Positions 16,739 through 24,713 of a DNA stretch of 33,901 nt are shown piece by piece. This DNA is from Reyranella soli (GTDB lineage: Bacteria; Pseudomonadota; Alphaproteobacteria; Reyranellales; Reyranellaceae): the NCBI RefSeq assembly GCF_007992495.1, contig NZ_BKAJ01000027.1, forward strand, positions 1 to 33,901, read 5' to 3'. How positions within the stretch are numbered: position 1 is the stretch's first letter; the number at the start of each line of letters is the position of its first letter. The notes below the pieces were generated by a model that saw only the letters and a list, made by a program, of their open reading frames with translations, ran no database searches and was not told where the DNA came from. A program made the translations under genes and the position numbers.

Positions 16739-16809
16739 CTGTCATCCCGAGCGTAGCGAGGGACCTTTCCTGTGGCCTTAAAGGTCCCTCGCTACGCTCG
16801 GGATGACAG
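16739..16809. repeat. Dispersed inverted repeat, family A, copy 3
   Basis: The most regular copy: CTGTCATCCCGAGCGTAGCG on the left and its exact reverse complement on the right, with GAGGGACCTTT/AAAGGTCCCTC inside and the loop CCTGTGGCCTT. It lies between prpE and the dehydrogenase gene. The hairpin has no T-run after it. Confidence 0.9.
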
Positions 16810-16827
16810 TCTTACTCGAAGCAGCAT

Positions 16828-18738
16828 CTAACCCTTCCCAGCATACCCCGCCGTCTTCAGCCCGCCCGTGATCTCATCGAGCGCCGCGGGGTCCTCGATG
16901 GTGGCTGGCATCTTCCAGGGCTCGCCGTCGGCGATCTTCTGCATGGTGCCGCGCAGGATCTTGCCCGAACGCGTCTTGGGCAGGCGCGGCACGATGATGG
17001 CAGTCTTGAAGAAGGCGACGGGGCCGATGCGGTCGCGCACGAGCTGGACGACCTCGCGCACGGTCTCCTCCCTCGGCCGGTCGACGCCCGCCTTCAGCAC
17101 CAGGAAGCCGAACGGTACCTGGCCCTTGAGCTCGTCGGCGACGCCGATCACGGCGCACTCGGCGACGTCGTTGTGGCTGCCTAAAACTTCCTCGATCTGG
17201 CCGGTCGACAGGCGATGGCCCGCGACGTTGATCACGTCATCGACGCGCGTCATCACCGAGACGTAGCCGTCCTGGTCAATGAAGCCCGCGTCGCCTGTCT
17301 TGTAGTAGCCGGGATAGTCCGCGAGATAGGCCTGCCTGAAACGCTCGTCGGCGTTCCACAGGGTCGGGAAGGTGCCCGGCGGCAAGGGCAGCTTGGCCGC
17401 GAGCGCCCCCACCTCGCCTTGCTTGGCGATGGGCTTGCCTTGCTCATCCAGAACCTGGAGATTCCAGCCCGGCGCCGGCACCGAGCACGAACCGAGCTTG
17501 ACCGGCATCGGCTCCAGCCCGACGAAGTTGCCGCAGATCGCCCAGCCGGTCTCGGTCTGCCACCAGTGGTCGACGATCGGCACGCCCAAAAGCTTCTGCG
17601 CCCATTCGATGGTCGGCGGATCGCCGCGCTCGCCCGCCAGGAACAGCGTGCGGAACTTCGAGAGGTCGTACTGCTTCAGGAGCTTGCCGTCGGGATCCTC
17701 CTTCTTGATGGCGCGGAACGCCGTCGGCGCGGTGAACAGCGCCACCGCCTTGTGCTCGGAGATCACGCGCCAGAAGGCGCCGGCGTCGGGCGTGCCGACC
17801 GGCTTGCCCTCGTAGAGGATCGTGGTCGCGCCGTGGATCAGCGGGCCATAGGCAATGTAGCTGTGGCCGACGACCCAGCCCACATCCGAGGCGCACCACC
17901 AGATCTCACCGGGATTGACGCCGTAGAGATATTGCATCGACCAGGCGAGCGCGACTGCATAACCGCCGTTGTCGCGCACCACGCCCTTGGGCTGGCCAGT
18001 CGTGCCCGACGTGTAGAGGATGTAGAGCGGGTCGGTCGCCTTCACCGGCATGCAGCCGCGCGGCTGCGCCGCCGCCACCGCCTCGTTCCAGTCGAGGTCG
18101 CGACCCTTGACCAACGAGGCCGGCGCCTGCCAACGCTGGAACACGATGCAGCGCGGGATCTTGTGCGTGGCAAGCTCGATCGCCTGATCGAGCAACGGCT
18201 TGTACTTCACCACCCGTCCGGGCTCGATGCCGCATGACGCCGTCAGCACCAGCTTGGGCGCGCAGTCGTCGATGCGGGTGGCGAGCTCGTTGGCCGCGAA
18301 ACCACCGAAGACCACCGAATGCACGGCGCCGAGCCGGGCACAGGCCAGCATGGCCATCACCGCCTCGGGGATCATCGGCATGTAGATGATGACGCGGTCG
18401 CCCTTGGTCACTCCCTGTTCGGCGATGGCGCCGGCAAGCTTGGCTACCTGATCGCGCAGCTCGCGGTAGGTGAAGCTCTTCTTGCGGTTGGTGACGGGCG
18501 AATCGTAGATCAGGGCCGGCTGCTCGGCGCGGCCACGCTGCACGTGGCGGTCGAGCGCGTTGTAGCAGGTGTTGAGCTCGGCCCCGGCGAACCAGCGATA
18601 GAACGGCGCCTTGGAGGCGTCGAGCACCTTGTCCCAGGGCCGCGTCCAGTCGATCGCCTTGGCCTGCTCGGCCCAGAAGGCCTCGGGGTCGCTGAGCGAA
18701 CGCTGATGGAGCGCACGGTATGTGTCGCCGACGGCCAT
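16828..18738 (-). CDS. prpE: Propionyl-CoA synthetase (AMP-forming, 636 aa)
   Basis: It activates propionate (or another short acid) with ATP and CoA in the cytoplasm. Visible are the PrpE-type N-terminus (YRALHQRSLSDPEAFWAEQA), the ATP-binding loop YILYTSGTTGQPKGVV, the substrate-pocket region IWWCASDVGWVVGHSYI, DHWWQTETGW, the hinge DEGxx-equivalent YYKTGDAGFIDQDGY and the catalytic/acetylatable lysine K593 in PKTRSGKILRGTM. Length and N-terminus fit propionyl- rather than acetyl-CoA synthetase. ATG at 18738 follows GGGAGG by ten bases; a nearer ATG is out of frame. It leads a minus-strand unit with the 3-hydroxyacyl-CoA dehydrogenase and is divergent from the porin gene, with an 81-base shared promoter region. 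Confidence 0.88.
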   Translation of the reverse strand: MAVGDTYRALHQRSLSDPEAFWAEQAKAIDWTRPWDKVLDASKAPFYRWFAGAELNTCYNALDRHVQRGRAEQPALIYDSPVTNRKKSFTYRELRDQVAKLAGAIAEQGVTKGDRVIIYMPMIPEAVMAMLACARLGAVHSVVFGGFAANELATRIDDCAPKLVLTASCGIEPGRVVKYKPLLDQAIELATHKIPRCIVFQRWQAPASLVKGRDLDWNEAVAAAQPRGCMPVKATDPLYILYTSGTTGQPKGVVRDNGGYAVALAWSMQYLYGVNPGEIWWCASDVGWVVGHSYIAYGPLIHGATTILYEGKPVGTPDAGAFWRVISEHKAVALFTAPTAFRAIKKEDPDGKLLKQYDLSKFRTLFLAGERGDPPTIEWAQKLLGVPIVDHWWQTETGWAICGNFVGLEPMPVKLGSCSVPAPGWNLQVLDEQGKPIAKQGEVGALAAKLPLPPGTFPTLWNADERFRQAYLADYPGYYKTGDAGFIDQDGYVSVMTRVDDVINVAGHRLSTGQIEEVLGSHNDVAECAVIGVADELKGQVPFGFLVLKAGVDRPREETVREVVQLVRDRIGPVAFFKTAIIVPRLPKTRSGKILRGTMQKIADGEPWKMPATIEDPAALDEITGGLKTAGYAGKG

Positions 18739-18795
18739 GACGGCATTTCCTCCCTCGATGCGACAGGCTTAGCGTTGCCCATGGACCACCGCAAT

Positions 18796-18815
18796 CCGGA
18801 TGTGTGACCATCCGG
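18796..18815. promoter_or_regulatory. 7-6-7 inverted repeat in the prpE/porin divergent promoter region
   Basis: CCGGATG (18796-18802) and CATCCGG (18809-18815) are exact reverse complements with six bases between. The dyad lies four bases before the porin ATG (18820) and about 60 bases upstream of prpE. It could be an operator or a hairpin that controls porin translation, since no ribosome binding site is otherwise seen. Confidence 0.4.
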
Positions 18816-18819
18816 CGCG

Positions 18820-19641
18820 ATGCCCTGCCCTGCCCTTCGATCGACCGCCCCGTGCCTGTTCGGTCTGGTTCTGTCCCTGCTCTGTCTGGTCTGCGGCGCG
18901 GAAGCAGCGCTGGCCGACACCGACGAGCGCTGGCCCGCCCCGTTCGGCGGCTTCTTCAATGCCGCCTTTACCTTCGCCACTGACTATTCCTTCGCCGGCA
19001 TCTCGCAGACCAAAAACGCGCCGGCCTACCAGATGAGCCTTGACTACCGCTCGAAGGACTTCGGCTTCGACATCCCGGTGTGGTTCTACGCCTCGGGCTG
19101 GGGCAGCAACATCGACTTCCCGTCGACCGGCCAGGGCATCGAGGTCGACGTCGCGGCCGGCTTCAAGGCCCGCGCCTTCAACCGCAAGCTCAGCCTCGAC
19201 CTGGGCTACGTCCGCTACACCTTCATCGGGCCGCCGGCCGACCTCGGCTACAACTACGGCGACATAAACCTGAACATCGGCTACGACTTCGGCTTCGCCT
19301 CGCTGGCCGGCCGCGTGCGCTTCAGCCCCAGCTCGTTCGCCGACTCCGGCCAGTCATGGAACAAGCGGGCGCTGCTGACGGTGCCGCTGCCCTTCCTGAG
19401 CTTCAATGAGAACATCACCTTCAAGACTTACGGCTCGCTCGGCAACCTCTCGGTCGACCGCTTCGCCGCCTATGGCCTGCCGAGCTACGATTACTGGTAC
19501 TGGCAAATCGGCTTGGTGACGTCGGTCTATGGCCTCGACGTCATGGTGGCCTATACCGACACCAGCATCGACCCGGCGGGCTGCGCCTATACCAGCTATT
19601 GTTCCGGCCGGGTGTTCATGAGCGTCACCAAAGCCTTCTAG
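18820..19641 (+). CDS. TorF-family putative porin (273 aa)
   Basis: The signal peptide is at 1-32 (LFGLVLSLLCLVCGAEAALA). The mature protein begins with GGFFNAAFTFATDYSFAGISQ, the hallmark start of this family (Gcw_chp/TIGR02001 type), and continues as alternating amphipathic strands (SLDYRSKDFGFDIPVWFYAS, GIEVDVAAGFKARAF, LSLDLGYVRYTF, YGDINLNIGYDFGFASLAG). It ends with phenylalanine in VFMSVTKAF, the usual outer-membrane insertion signal. An outer-membrane beta-barrel for small solutes is therefore likely. The start has no clear ribosome binding site and lies behind a small dyad. A gene for a secreted protein follows after ten bases, probably in the same transcript. Confidence 0.82.
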   Translation: MPCPALRSTAPCLFGLVLSLLCLVCGAEAALADTDERWPAPFGGFFNAAFTFATDYSFAGISQTKNAPAYQMSLDYRSKDFGFDIPVWFYASGWGSNIDFPSTGQGIEVDVAAGFKARAFNRKLSLDLGYVRYTFIGPPADLGYNYGDINLNIGYDFGFASLAGRVRFSPSSFADSGQSWNKRALLTVPLPFLSFNENITFKTYGSLGNLSVDRFAAYGLPSYDYWYWQIGLVTSVYGLDVMVAYTDTSIDPAGCAYTSYCSGRVFMSVTKAF

Positions 19642-19651
19642 GGAGAGCGTC

Positions 19652-20161
19652 ATGCGTCGCGTCGTGCAATGGATCGGTCTGGTGCTGCTGCTCGCGGGAA
19701 CGGCAAACGCACAAGGCTGGACAGCCTTCAGCCCGGAGGGCGGCCGCTGCAAGATCGACATGCCGGGCACGCCGAAGGTCGAGACGACGCCGCTCAACTC
19801 GCCCGGGCAGACGCTCACCATGACCGAGGCCAGGGTACAGGCAGGCGGCGCCACCTTCGCCATGTCGTGGATCGACTATCCCGAGCGCACCGCCCTCTCC
19901 GCCTCGAGCGACGTCATGCTCGACAAGGTCCGCGACGGCATGGCGGCGGGCAACACGCTGCGCAGCGAGAAGAAGCTGACGCTGGGCCGCGCCCAGGGCC
20001 GCGAGTTCACCCTGGCCCAGGCCAACGGCACCACGACCGCGGTGCGCCTCTACTGGGCGCGCAATCGGCTGTATCAGCTCGGCGTCACCGGCCGCGCCGG
20101 CGTCGAGAGCCAACCGGAGACGCGGCACTTCTTCGAGTCCTTCGCGCTTGTGCGTTCTTAG
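19652..20161 (+). CDS. Secreted protein of unknown function (169 aa)
   Basis: ATG at 19652 follows AGGGAGAGCGTC, ten bases after the porin stop. Residues 1-20 (MRRVVQWIGLVLLLAGTANA) are a signal peptide with an ANA-Q cleavage site. The mature part has strands GWTAFSPEGGRCKIDMPGTP, TLTMTEARVQAGGATFAMSW, RAQGREFTLAQANGTTTAVR and a final LYWARNRLYQLGVTGRAG then FFESFALV. This is the layout of small PsbP/DcrB-like periplasmic proteins that often start with a PGTPxxE strand. The function is unknown. It is similar in style to the secreted protein at 8468, but I see no close sequence match between them. Confidence 0.72.
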   Translation: MRRVVQWIGLVLLLAGTANAQGWTAFSPEGGRCKIDMPGTPKVETTPLNSPGQTLTMTEARVQAGGATFAMSWIDYPERTALSASSDVMLDKVRDGMAAGNTLRSEKKLTLGRAQGREFTLAQANGTTTAVRLYWARNRLYQLGVTGRAGVESQPETRHFFESFALVRS

Positions 20162-20190
20162 GAATGCCAAATTCCCGATGCAGGTCCTGT

Positions 20191-20258
20191 TGTCATCCCG
20201 AGCGCAGCGAGGGACCTTTACCGTTGCCTAAAGGCCCCTCGCTGCGCTCGGGGTGACA
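20191..20258. repeat. Dispersed inverted repeat, family A, copy 4
   Basis: TGTCATCCCGAGCGCAGCGA and the matching TCGCTGCGCTCGGGGTGACA frame GGGACCTTT/AAAGGCCCC, with loop ACCGTTGCCT. That loop resembles copy 1, so copies 1 and 4 form one sub-type and copies 2 and 3 another. Its right end runs to within 15 bases of the monooxygenase start at 20274. Confidence 0.88.
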
Positions 20259-20273
20259 GTCTCGGAGCTGCCG

Positions 20274-21593
20274 ATGCCCAAGCCCATGATGCACCTGGCG
20301 CAGTTCCTGGTGCATGGCCCGACCTACCACAGCGTCGCCATGTGGCGGCATCCGCGCACCGCGGCGGCCGGCTATGACTGGACCCACCCCGAGCTCTACC
20401 AGCACATCGCCCGCGTCTGCGAGCGCGGCAAGCTCGACATGCTCTTCTTTGCCGACCTCAACTACATCTCCGACACTTTTTCGGGCTCGCTGGCGCCGGC
20501 TATCCGCAACGCCACGCAGGCGCCCGAGCACGATCCCATTCCCTTGCTGTCGTTCATGGCCGCCGCGACCACGCATATCGGTCTCGGCGCCACCTACTCG
20601 GTGAGCCATCAGCATCCCTTCCATGCGGCGCGGCTTTGGGCGACGCTCGATCACCTGACCAAGGGTCGCGCGGCGTGGAACGTCGTGACGACGCTCAATC
20701 ACAACCAGTCGGCCAATTACGGCGAGGAGATGAAGCCGACCGACGAGCGTTACGACCGCGCCCACGAGTTCATGGAAGTCTGCCGCAAGCTGTGGGCGAG
20801 CTGGGACGAGGATGCAGTGATCATGGATCGCGACGCCGGCATCTTCGCCGATCCCGCCAAGGTCCATCGCATCGACCATGAGGGCCGCTTCTTCAAGTCG
20901 CGCGGGCCATTGAACGTCGTGCGCTCGCCGCACCACGGACCGGCCATCCTGCAGGCCGGCACCTCGGGCAAGGGCCGCGACTTCGCCGCGCACTACGCCG
21001 ATGCGGTGTTCGCCATCCAGCCCTACATCGCCGGCGCCAAGGCGCTGTACGACGACATCAAGCGCGGCGCGGCGGAGGCCGGCCGTCCGCCGTCGGCCTG
21101 CAAGATGCTGTTCGGCGTGCAGCCGATCATCGGCGCCTCGCGCGCCGAGGCCGAGGACAAGCAGGCCGAGCACAACGCGCTGGTGCCGTTGGAGGGCGGA
21201 CTCGCGATCCTCTCCGGTCATCTCGACTTCGATCTCTCGACCCTGCCGCTCGACACCGTCATGGCGCACCGCACCGAGCCCAAGCTGCAGCGCATGCAGA
21301 CGCGCTACCGCACGGCCACGGGCGAGCTTCTGACCCTGCGCCAGGTCGCGCAGAACCATGGCCAGAGCGTCGGGCTGCCGCAGATAGTGGGCACGCCTGC
21401 GGACATCGCCGACCAGCTCGAAGTCTATTTCGACCAGGTCGGTGGCGACGGTTTCATGCTGTCGCCGATCTATTGTCCCGGTGCGATCGAGGAATTCGTC
21501 GACCTGGTGGTGCCGGAATTGCAGCGCCGCGGCCGTTTCCGCCGGGAATATGCCGGCACCACGCAGCGAGATCACCTGAACCAGGACTTCTGA
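20274..21593 (+). CDS. Flavin-dependent monooxygenase, NtaA/SnaA/DszA type (439 aa)
   Basis: A bacterial-luciferase-fold enzyme of the two-component group that uses reduced FMN from a separate reductase. Landmarks: the start MHLAQFLVHGPTYHSVAMWR, LDMLFFADLNYISDT, GLGATYSVSHQHPFHAARLW, the strongly conserved RAAWNVVTTLNHNQSANYG and YDRAHEFMEVCRKLWASWD, then FFKSRGPLNV and ILQAGTSGKGRDFAAHYADAVF. The family attacks nitrilotriacetate, organosulfur compounds or similar molecules; the substrate is not readable. ATG 20274 was chosen because GGAG lies six bases before it. An in-frame GTG at 20253 lies inside the family A repeat and has no such site. No flavin reductase gene is seen in the window. 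Confidence 0.9.
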   Translation: MPKPMMHLAQFLVHGPTYHSVAMWRHPRTAAAGYDWTHPELYQHIARVCERGKLDMLFFADLNYISDTFSGSLAPAIRNATQAPEHDPIPLLSFMAAATTHIGLGATYSVSHQHPFHAARLWATLDHLTKGRAAWNVVTTLNHNQSANYGEEMKPTDERYDRAHEFMEVCRKLWASWDEDAVIMDRDAGIFADPAKVHRIDHEGRFFKSRGPLNVVRSPHHGPAILQAGTSGKGRDFAAHYADAVFAIQPYIAGAKALYDDIKRGAAEAGRPPSACKMLFGVQPIIGASRAEAEDKQAEHNALVPLEGGLAILSGHLDFDLSTLPLDTVMAHRTEPKLQRMQTRYRTATGELLTLRQVAQNHGQSVGLPQIVGTPADIADQLEVYFDQVGGDGFMLSPIYCPGAIEEFVDLVVPELQRRGRFRREYAGTTQRDHLNQDF

Positions 21594-21655
21594 CCGCGGG
21601 GATACATCGTCCGGGCCGGTCGTAAAGATCAGAGAACCCGAGATTTGGAGAGGGA

Positions 21656-21964
21656 ATGCGCGGTATCGGATATCGATTGACGGACATGCTGGTCATCGCT
21701 GCCTGCAGCCTGACCTTCGTCGCCGTCGTCAGCCCGTGGCGCCACGAGCCCCAAGGCCCTCCGATCGGCCTGATCGCCCAGGACCTCGGCACGACCCCCG
21801 AGCATTTCCAGCAGGTCGCCGAGAAGATCGTGCCGCGCCGCCCCGCCGGCTCACCGCCGACCGAAGCGCAGAAGAGGGAGCTCGCCGCGGCTTTGGACGT
21901 TTCCGTGGAACAGCTCGATACGGTGATGGAGAAGTACCGGCCGGATCGGTTGAAGCAGCGTTAG
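21656..21964 (+). CDS. Small membrane-anchored protein with an internal repeat (102 aa)
   Basis: ATG at 21656 follows TTGGAGAGGGA. Residues about 10-27 (DMLVIAACSLTFVAVVSPW) are one hydrophobic helix, a signal anchor or uncleaved signal. The remainder is helical with two related segments: DLGTTPEHFQQVAEKIVPR (about 43-61) and ALDVSVEQLDTVMEKYRPD (about 79-97). They share the pattern L-x-T/S-x-E-x-x-x-x-V-x-E-K, like two degenerate helix-loop-helix units. No family is recognised. A periplasmic metal- or protein-binding role would be guesswork. It follows the monooxygenase by 62 bases, and its stop directly abuts the next repeat. Confidence 0.6.
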   Translation: MRGIGYRLTDMLVIAACSLTFVAVVSPWRHEPQGPPIGLIAQDLGTTPEHFQQVAEKIVPRRPAGSPPTEAQKRELAAALDVSVEQLDTVMEKYRPDRLKQR

Positions 21965-22043
21965 GCGTCTTGCCGGACCGTGGGCCTCCAGGCCCGCATC
22001 ATGATCATGAGCGGACCTGGAGGTCCGCGGTCCGGCAAGACGC
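21965..22043. repeat. REP-like double palindrome, likely relative of the RAYT repeats
   Basis: Arms 21965-21997 and 22011-22043 are 33-base inverted repeats with three differences. Each arm ends in its own hairpin (GGGCCT-CC-AGGCCC in one, GGACCT-CC-AGGTCC in the other), and two of the three differences are a compensating pair. The GCGGTCC next to the hairpin is also present in the repeats flanking the RAYT gene. The centre is ATGATCAT. It lies between two plus-strand genes. Confidence 0.82.
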
Positions 22044-22091
22044 ATTCCCAGCAAAGCGTTATCCTCCCGCTCAACAAAGCGGAGGAAACGA

Positions 22092-23057
22092 ATGATCGGT
22101 CGTCGAACGGCGACGGTAGGGGCACTCGCTGCCCTGCTGCCCAACAGCAGCCGCGCGCAGCCGGCCTGGCCCACCAAACCCATCCGTCTCATCGTGCCCT
22201 ACGGACCCGGCGGCTCGGCCGACCAGGTGGCACGTCTCTATGCCGAGCGGCTGAGCGCCGTGCTCGGCCAGCAGGTGATCGTCGAGGACAAGCCCGGCGC
22301 CTCGGGCGGCGTTGGGGCGGCGATGGTCGCGGGCAGCGCACCCGACGGCTACACCTTCCTGCTCGCGCCCACCGCGATCCTGGCGATCACGCCCGGCGTT
22401 CGGCAGGTGCCGTACAAGTCCGACGACCTGGTCGCGGTGTGCCGCCTGTCGACGGCACTGCTGCCGATCACCATCACCAACGCGCTCGGCGCCAAGACCT
22501 GGCAGGAGTTCGTGGCGCTGGCCAAGGCGAACCCCGGCACCTACTGGTTCGGCTCGTCCGGCCTCGGCACCATCACCCATCTCACCGGCGAGGTGCTGAC
22601 CCGCACCGCCGGCATCAAGATGCAGCACGCGCCCTACAAGACCATCGTCGATGCCACGGGCGACATCTTCGACGGTCGCATCCAGATGGTGTTCGATCCC
22701 TCTTTCGTGCCCTACGCCAAGGCCGGCAAGGTGCGCACCGTGCTGATCGATGCGCCGACCAGGCTCGCCGACCTGCCGGACACGCCGACGGCGCAGGAGG
22801 TCGGTCTGGACCTGAAAGGCTTCGCCAACCGAGCGTGGTTCGGCCTGTTCGCGCCCAAGGGCCTGCCGCCCACCATTGCCCAACGCATCTCCGACGAGGT
22901 CGCGCGCATCGCCGACACGGCCGACATGAAGGACAAGCTGCTGATGGTGGCGCAGTTCGCGCACCACCAGTCGCCGGCCGAGTTCACGAAACAGGTCGCC
23001 GACGACAAGGTCTACTTCACTGCGCTGATCAAGGATCTCGACATCAAGCTGGAATGA
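22092..23057 (+). CDS. Tripartite tricarboxylate transporter binding protein (Bug/TctC family, 321 aa)
   Basis: Export signal MIGRRTATVGALAALLPNSSRAQ; the mature start AWPTKPIRLIVPYGPGGSADQVARL is the diagnostic Bug-family opening (PxGPGG-x-x-D). Further family features are GQQVIVEDKPGASGGVGAAMVAG, the PDGYTFLLAPTAILAI stretch, YWFGSSGLGTITHLTGE, KMQHAPYKTIVDATGDIFDGRIQM and the late WFGLFAPKGLP. It binds a carboxylate in the periplasm. ATG at 22092 follows CGGAGGAAACGA. No TctA/TctB permease genes are adjacent, so it is an orphan binding protein, as is common in this family, where many serve sensing or borrow permeases encoded elsewhere. Confidence 0.92.
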   Translation: MIGRRTATVGALAALLPNSSRAQPAWPTKPIRLIVPYGPGGSADQVARLYAERLSAVLGQQVIVEDKPGASGGVGAAMVAGSAPDGYTFLLAPTAILAITPGVRQVPYKSDDLVAVCRLSTALLPITITNALGAKTWQEFVALAKANPGTYWFGSSGLGTITHLTGEVLTRTAGIKMQHAPYKTIVDATGDIFDGRIQMVFDPSFVPYAKAGKVRTVLIDAPTRLADLPDTPTAQEVGLDLKGFANRAWFGLFAPKGLPPTIAQRISDEVARIADTADMKDKLLMVAQFAHHQSPAEFTKQVADDKVYFTALIKDLDIKLE

Positions 23058-23115
23058 GCGGTGAACGCACACGCCTGTCACAAGTCTGTCAGCACCGCAG
23101 GCTAGGACTGATCGT

Positions 23116-24699
23116 GTGACGATAACGATGAAGTTGCCGACGATGGGTCGAGTCTCACGCCGCCACGTCCTCGAAGGCGGCCTTGCGGCACCGTTCGTGT
23201 TGAGCCGCGGGGCGCTCGCCCAGAACGACCAGCGCCCGAGGCTGCGCATCGCGGTTGCTGACCTGCCACCGACGCTGGAGCCGGCTCGCGAGCTATCCAA
23301 CGTCGGCACCCGTGTCGTCTACTCGATCTATGACACGCTCCTGCGTCGCGACTTTCTCGGCGCGACCGACGGCGGCGGCTCGTCGCTGAAACCGCATCTC
23401 GCGACCGGGTGGGAACGGCGCAGCAGCCGCGAACTCGTCGTCACGTTGCGCGAGGACGTGCGCTTCCACAATGGCGACACGCTCACGGCCGAGGACGTCA
23501 CCTTCACCTTCCGGCAGGGACGGATGTGGGGCGACGCGCCGCTGTTTCCCGAGGCGCGCGCGTTCTTCGGCGTCCTCGAGGCGGTCGAGCCACTTGGCCC
23601 CTATCAGCTACTGTTCCGCACGCGCCAGCCGGATGTGCTGCTGGAGCACCGCCTCGCCTCCTGGGCTTCACAGATCATCAACCGCCGCGCCTACGAGGAG
23701 CTGGGCCAGACGCGATTCGCGTTGGCGCCGGTCGGCACGGGCCCCTACAAGGTGCGCCGCTTCAGGCTCGGCGAACGGCTCGAGCTCGAGGCCTTCAACG
23801 CCTACTGGATGGGACGGCCGACCGCTCGCGAGGTCGTGTTCCAGTCGGTGCCCGAGGTCGCGACCCGGGCGGCCGGTCTTGCGTCCGGCGAATTCGATCT
23901 CGTCACGAACGTGCCGCCCGACCAGATCGGCGAGTTCGAGCGCATGCGCCACGCGGAGCCGCGCTCGGTCGTGCTCGCCAATTCGCACCTCATCACCTTC
24001 GACGAGCGCGGTCCGGCGATGGCCGACAAGCGCGTCCGGCAGGCGCTTTCCCTGGCGATCGATCGCCGGCTGCTGGTCGACACGCTGTGGCTCGGCCGGG
24101 CCGTCGTGCCGCCCGGCCACAACTACCCCGAATACGGCGACATGTTCCTGTCGGGCCGCACGCTGCGCCACGATCCCGAGGCGGCCCGCCGGCTGCTCAA
24201 AGCGGCGGGTTATAGCGGCGAGCGAATCGTCTATCGCACTCTGCCCAACTACTACACCAATGCGCTGCGCGTCGCCCAGATCGTGATCGAGATGTGGAAA
24301 GCGGTCGGCATCAACGCCGCTCTGCAGGTGGTCGAGAACTTCTCGCAGATGCAGGCGGCCGGGCAGCAGGTCGGCAATACCTCCAACTCGACGCGGTTTC
24401 CCGACCCGCTCGGGGCGCTGTGGCCGTCCTGGGGACCCGACAGCGGCCCTCAGCGGCGTGGGGAATGGACCACGACCACAGCGTTCAACGAGGCCGGCCG
24501 CGCGCTCGAGGTCGAGACCGACCTGGCGCGACGGCGCACTCTCTTCGGCCAGATGCTCGATGCCTGGGAAGACGAATGCCCGGCAACGATCATCTACCAG
24601 CCCCTCGAATCCTACGGGGTGCGCAAGAACGTGAGCTGGCGTCCCTACACCTTCTATTTCATGGATCTCAGGCCGGACAACCTCTCCTTCGCCGGTTGA
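23116..24699 (+). CDS. ABC transporter substrate-binding protein, peptide/opine type (527 aa)
   Basis: SBP_bac_5 (DppA/OppA) fold. The N-terminus has a twin-arginine-like signal (VSRRHVLEGGLAAPFVLSRG then ALAQ). Next come LRIAVADLPPTLEPARELSN, the family segment VVYSIYDTLLRRDF and LKPHLATGWERRSSRELVVTLREDVRFHNGD-TLTAEDVTFTF with its usual strand order. The second lobe includes PEVATRAAGLASGEFDLVTN, ADKRVRQALSLAIDRRLLVDTLW and DPEAARRLLKAAGYSG. It binds a peptide-like or other solute in the periplasm for an ABC importer. GTG 23116 is preferred because AGGA lies eight bases upstream; ATG 23128 is too far from it. The permease and ATPase genes are not next to it. Confidence 0.9.
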   Translation: MTITMKLPTMGRVSRRHVLEGGLAAPFVLSRGALAQNDQRPRLRIAVADLPPTLEPARELSNVGTRVVYSIYDTLLRRDFLGATDGGGSSLKPHLATGWERRSSRELVVTLREDVRFHNGDTLTAEDVTFTFRQGRMWGDAPLFPEARAFFGVLEAVEPLGPYQLLFRTRQPDVLLEHRLASWASQIINRRAYEELGQTRFALAPVGTGPYKVRRFRLGERLELEAFNAYWMGRPTAREVVFQSVPEVATRAAGLASGEFDLVTNVPPDQIGEFERMRHAEPRSVVLANSHLITFDERGPAMADKRVRQALSLAIDRRLLVDTLWLGRAVVPPGHNYPEYGDMFLSGRTLRHDPEAARRLLKAAGYSGERIVYRTLPNYYTNALRVAQIVIEMWKAVGINAALQVVENFSQMQAAGQQVGNTSNSTRFPDPLGALWPSWGPDSGPQRRGEWTTTTAFNEAGRALEVETDLARRRTLFGQMLDAWEDECPATIIYQPLESYGVRKNVSWRPYTFYFMDLRPDNLSFAG

Positions 24700-24713
24700 C
24701 CGCGAACGATCCG

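Noticed and set aside
16739..16809. Family A repeat as an intrinsic terminator
   Set aside because: The stem is long, but no T-run follows it on either strand, and related copies lie inside operons.
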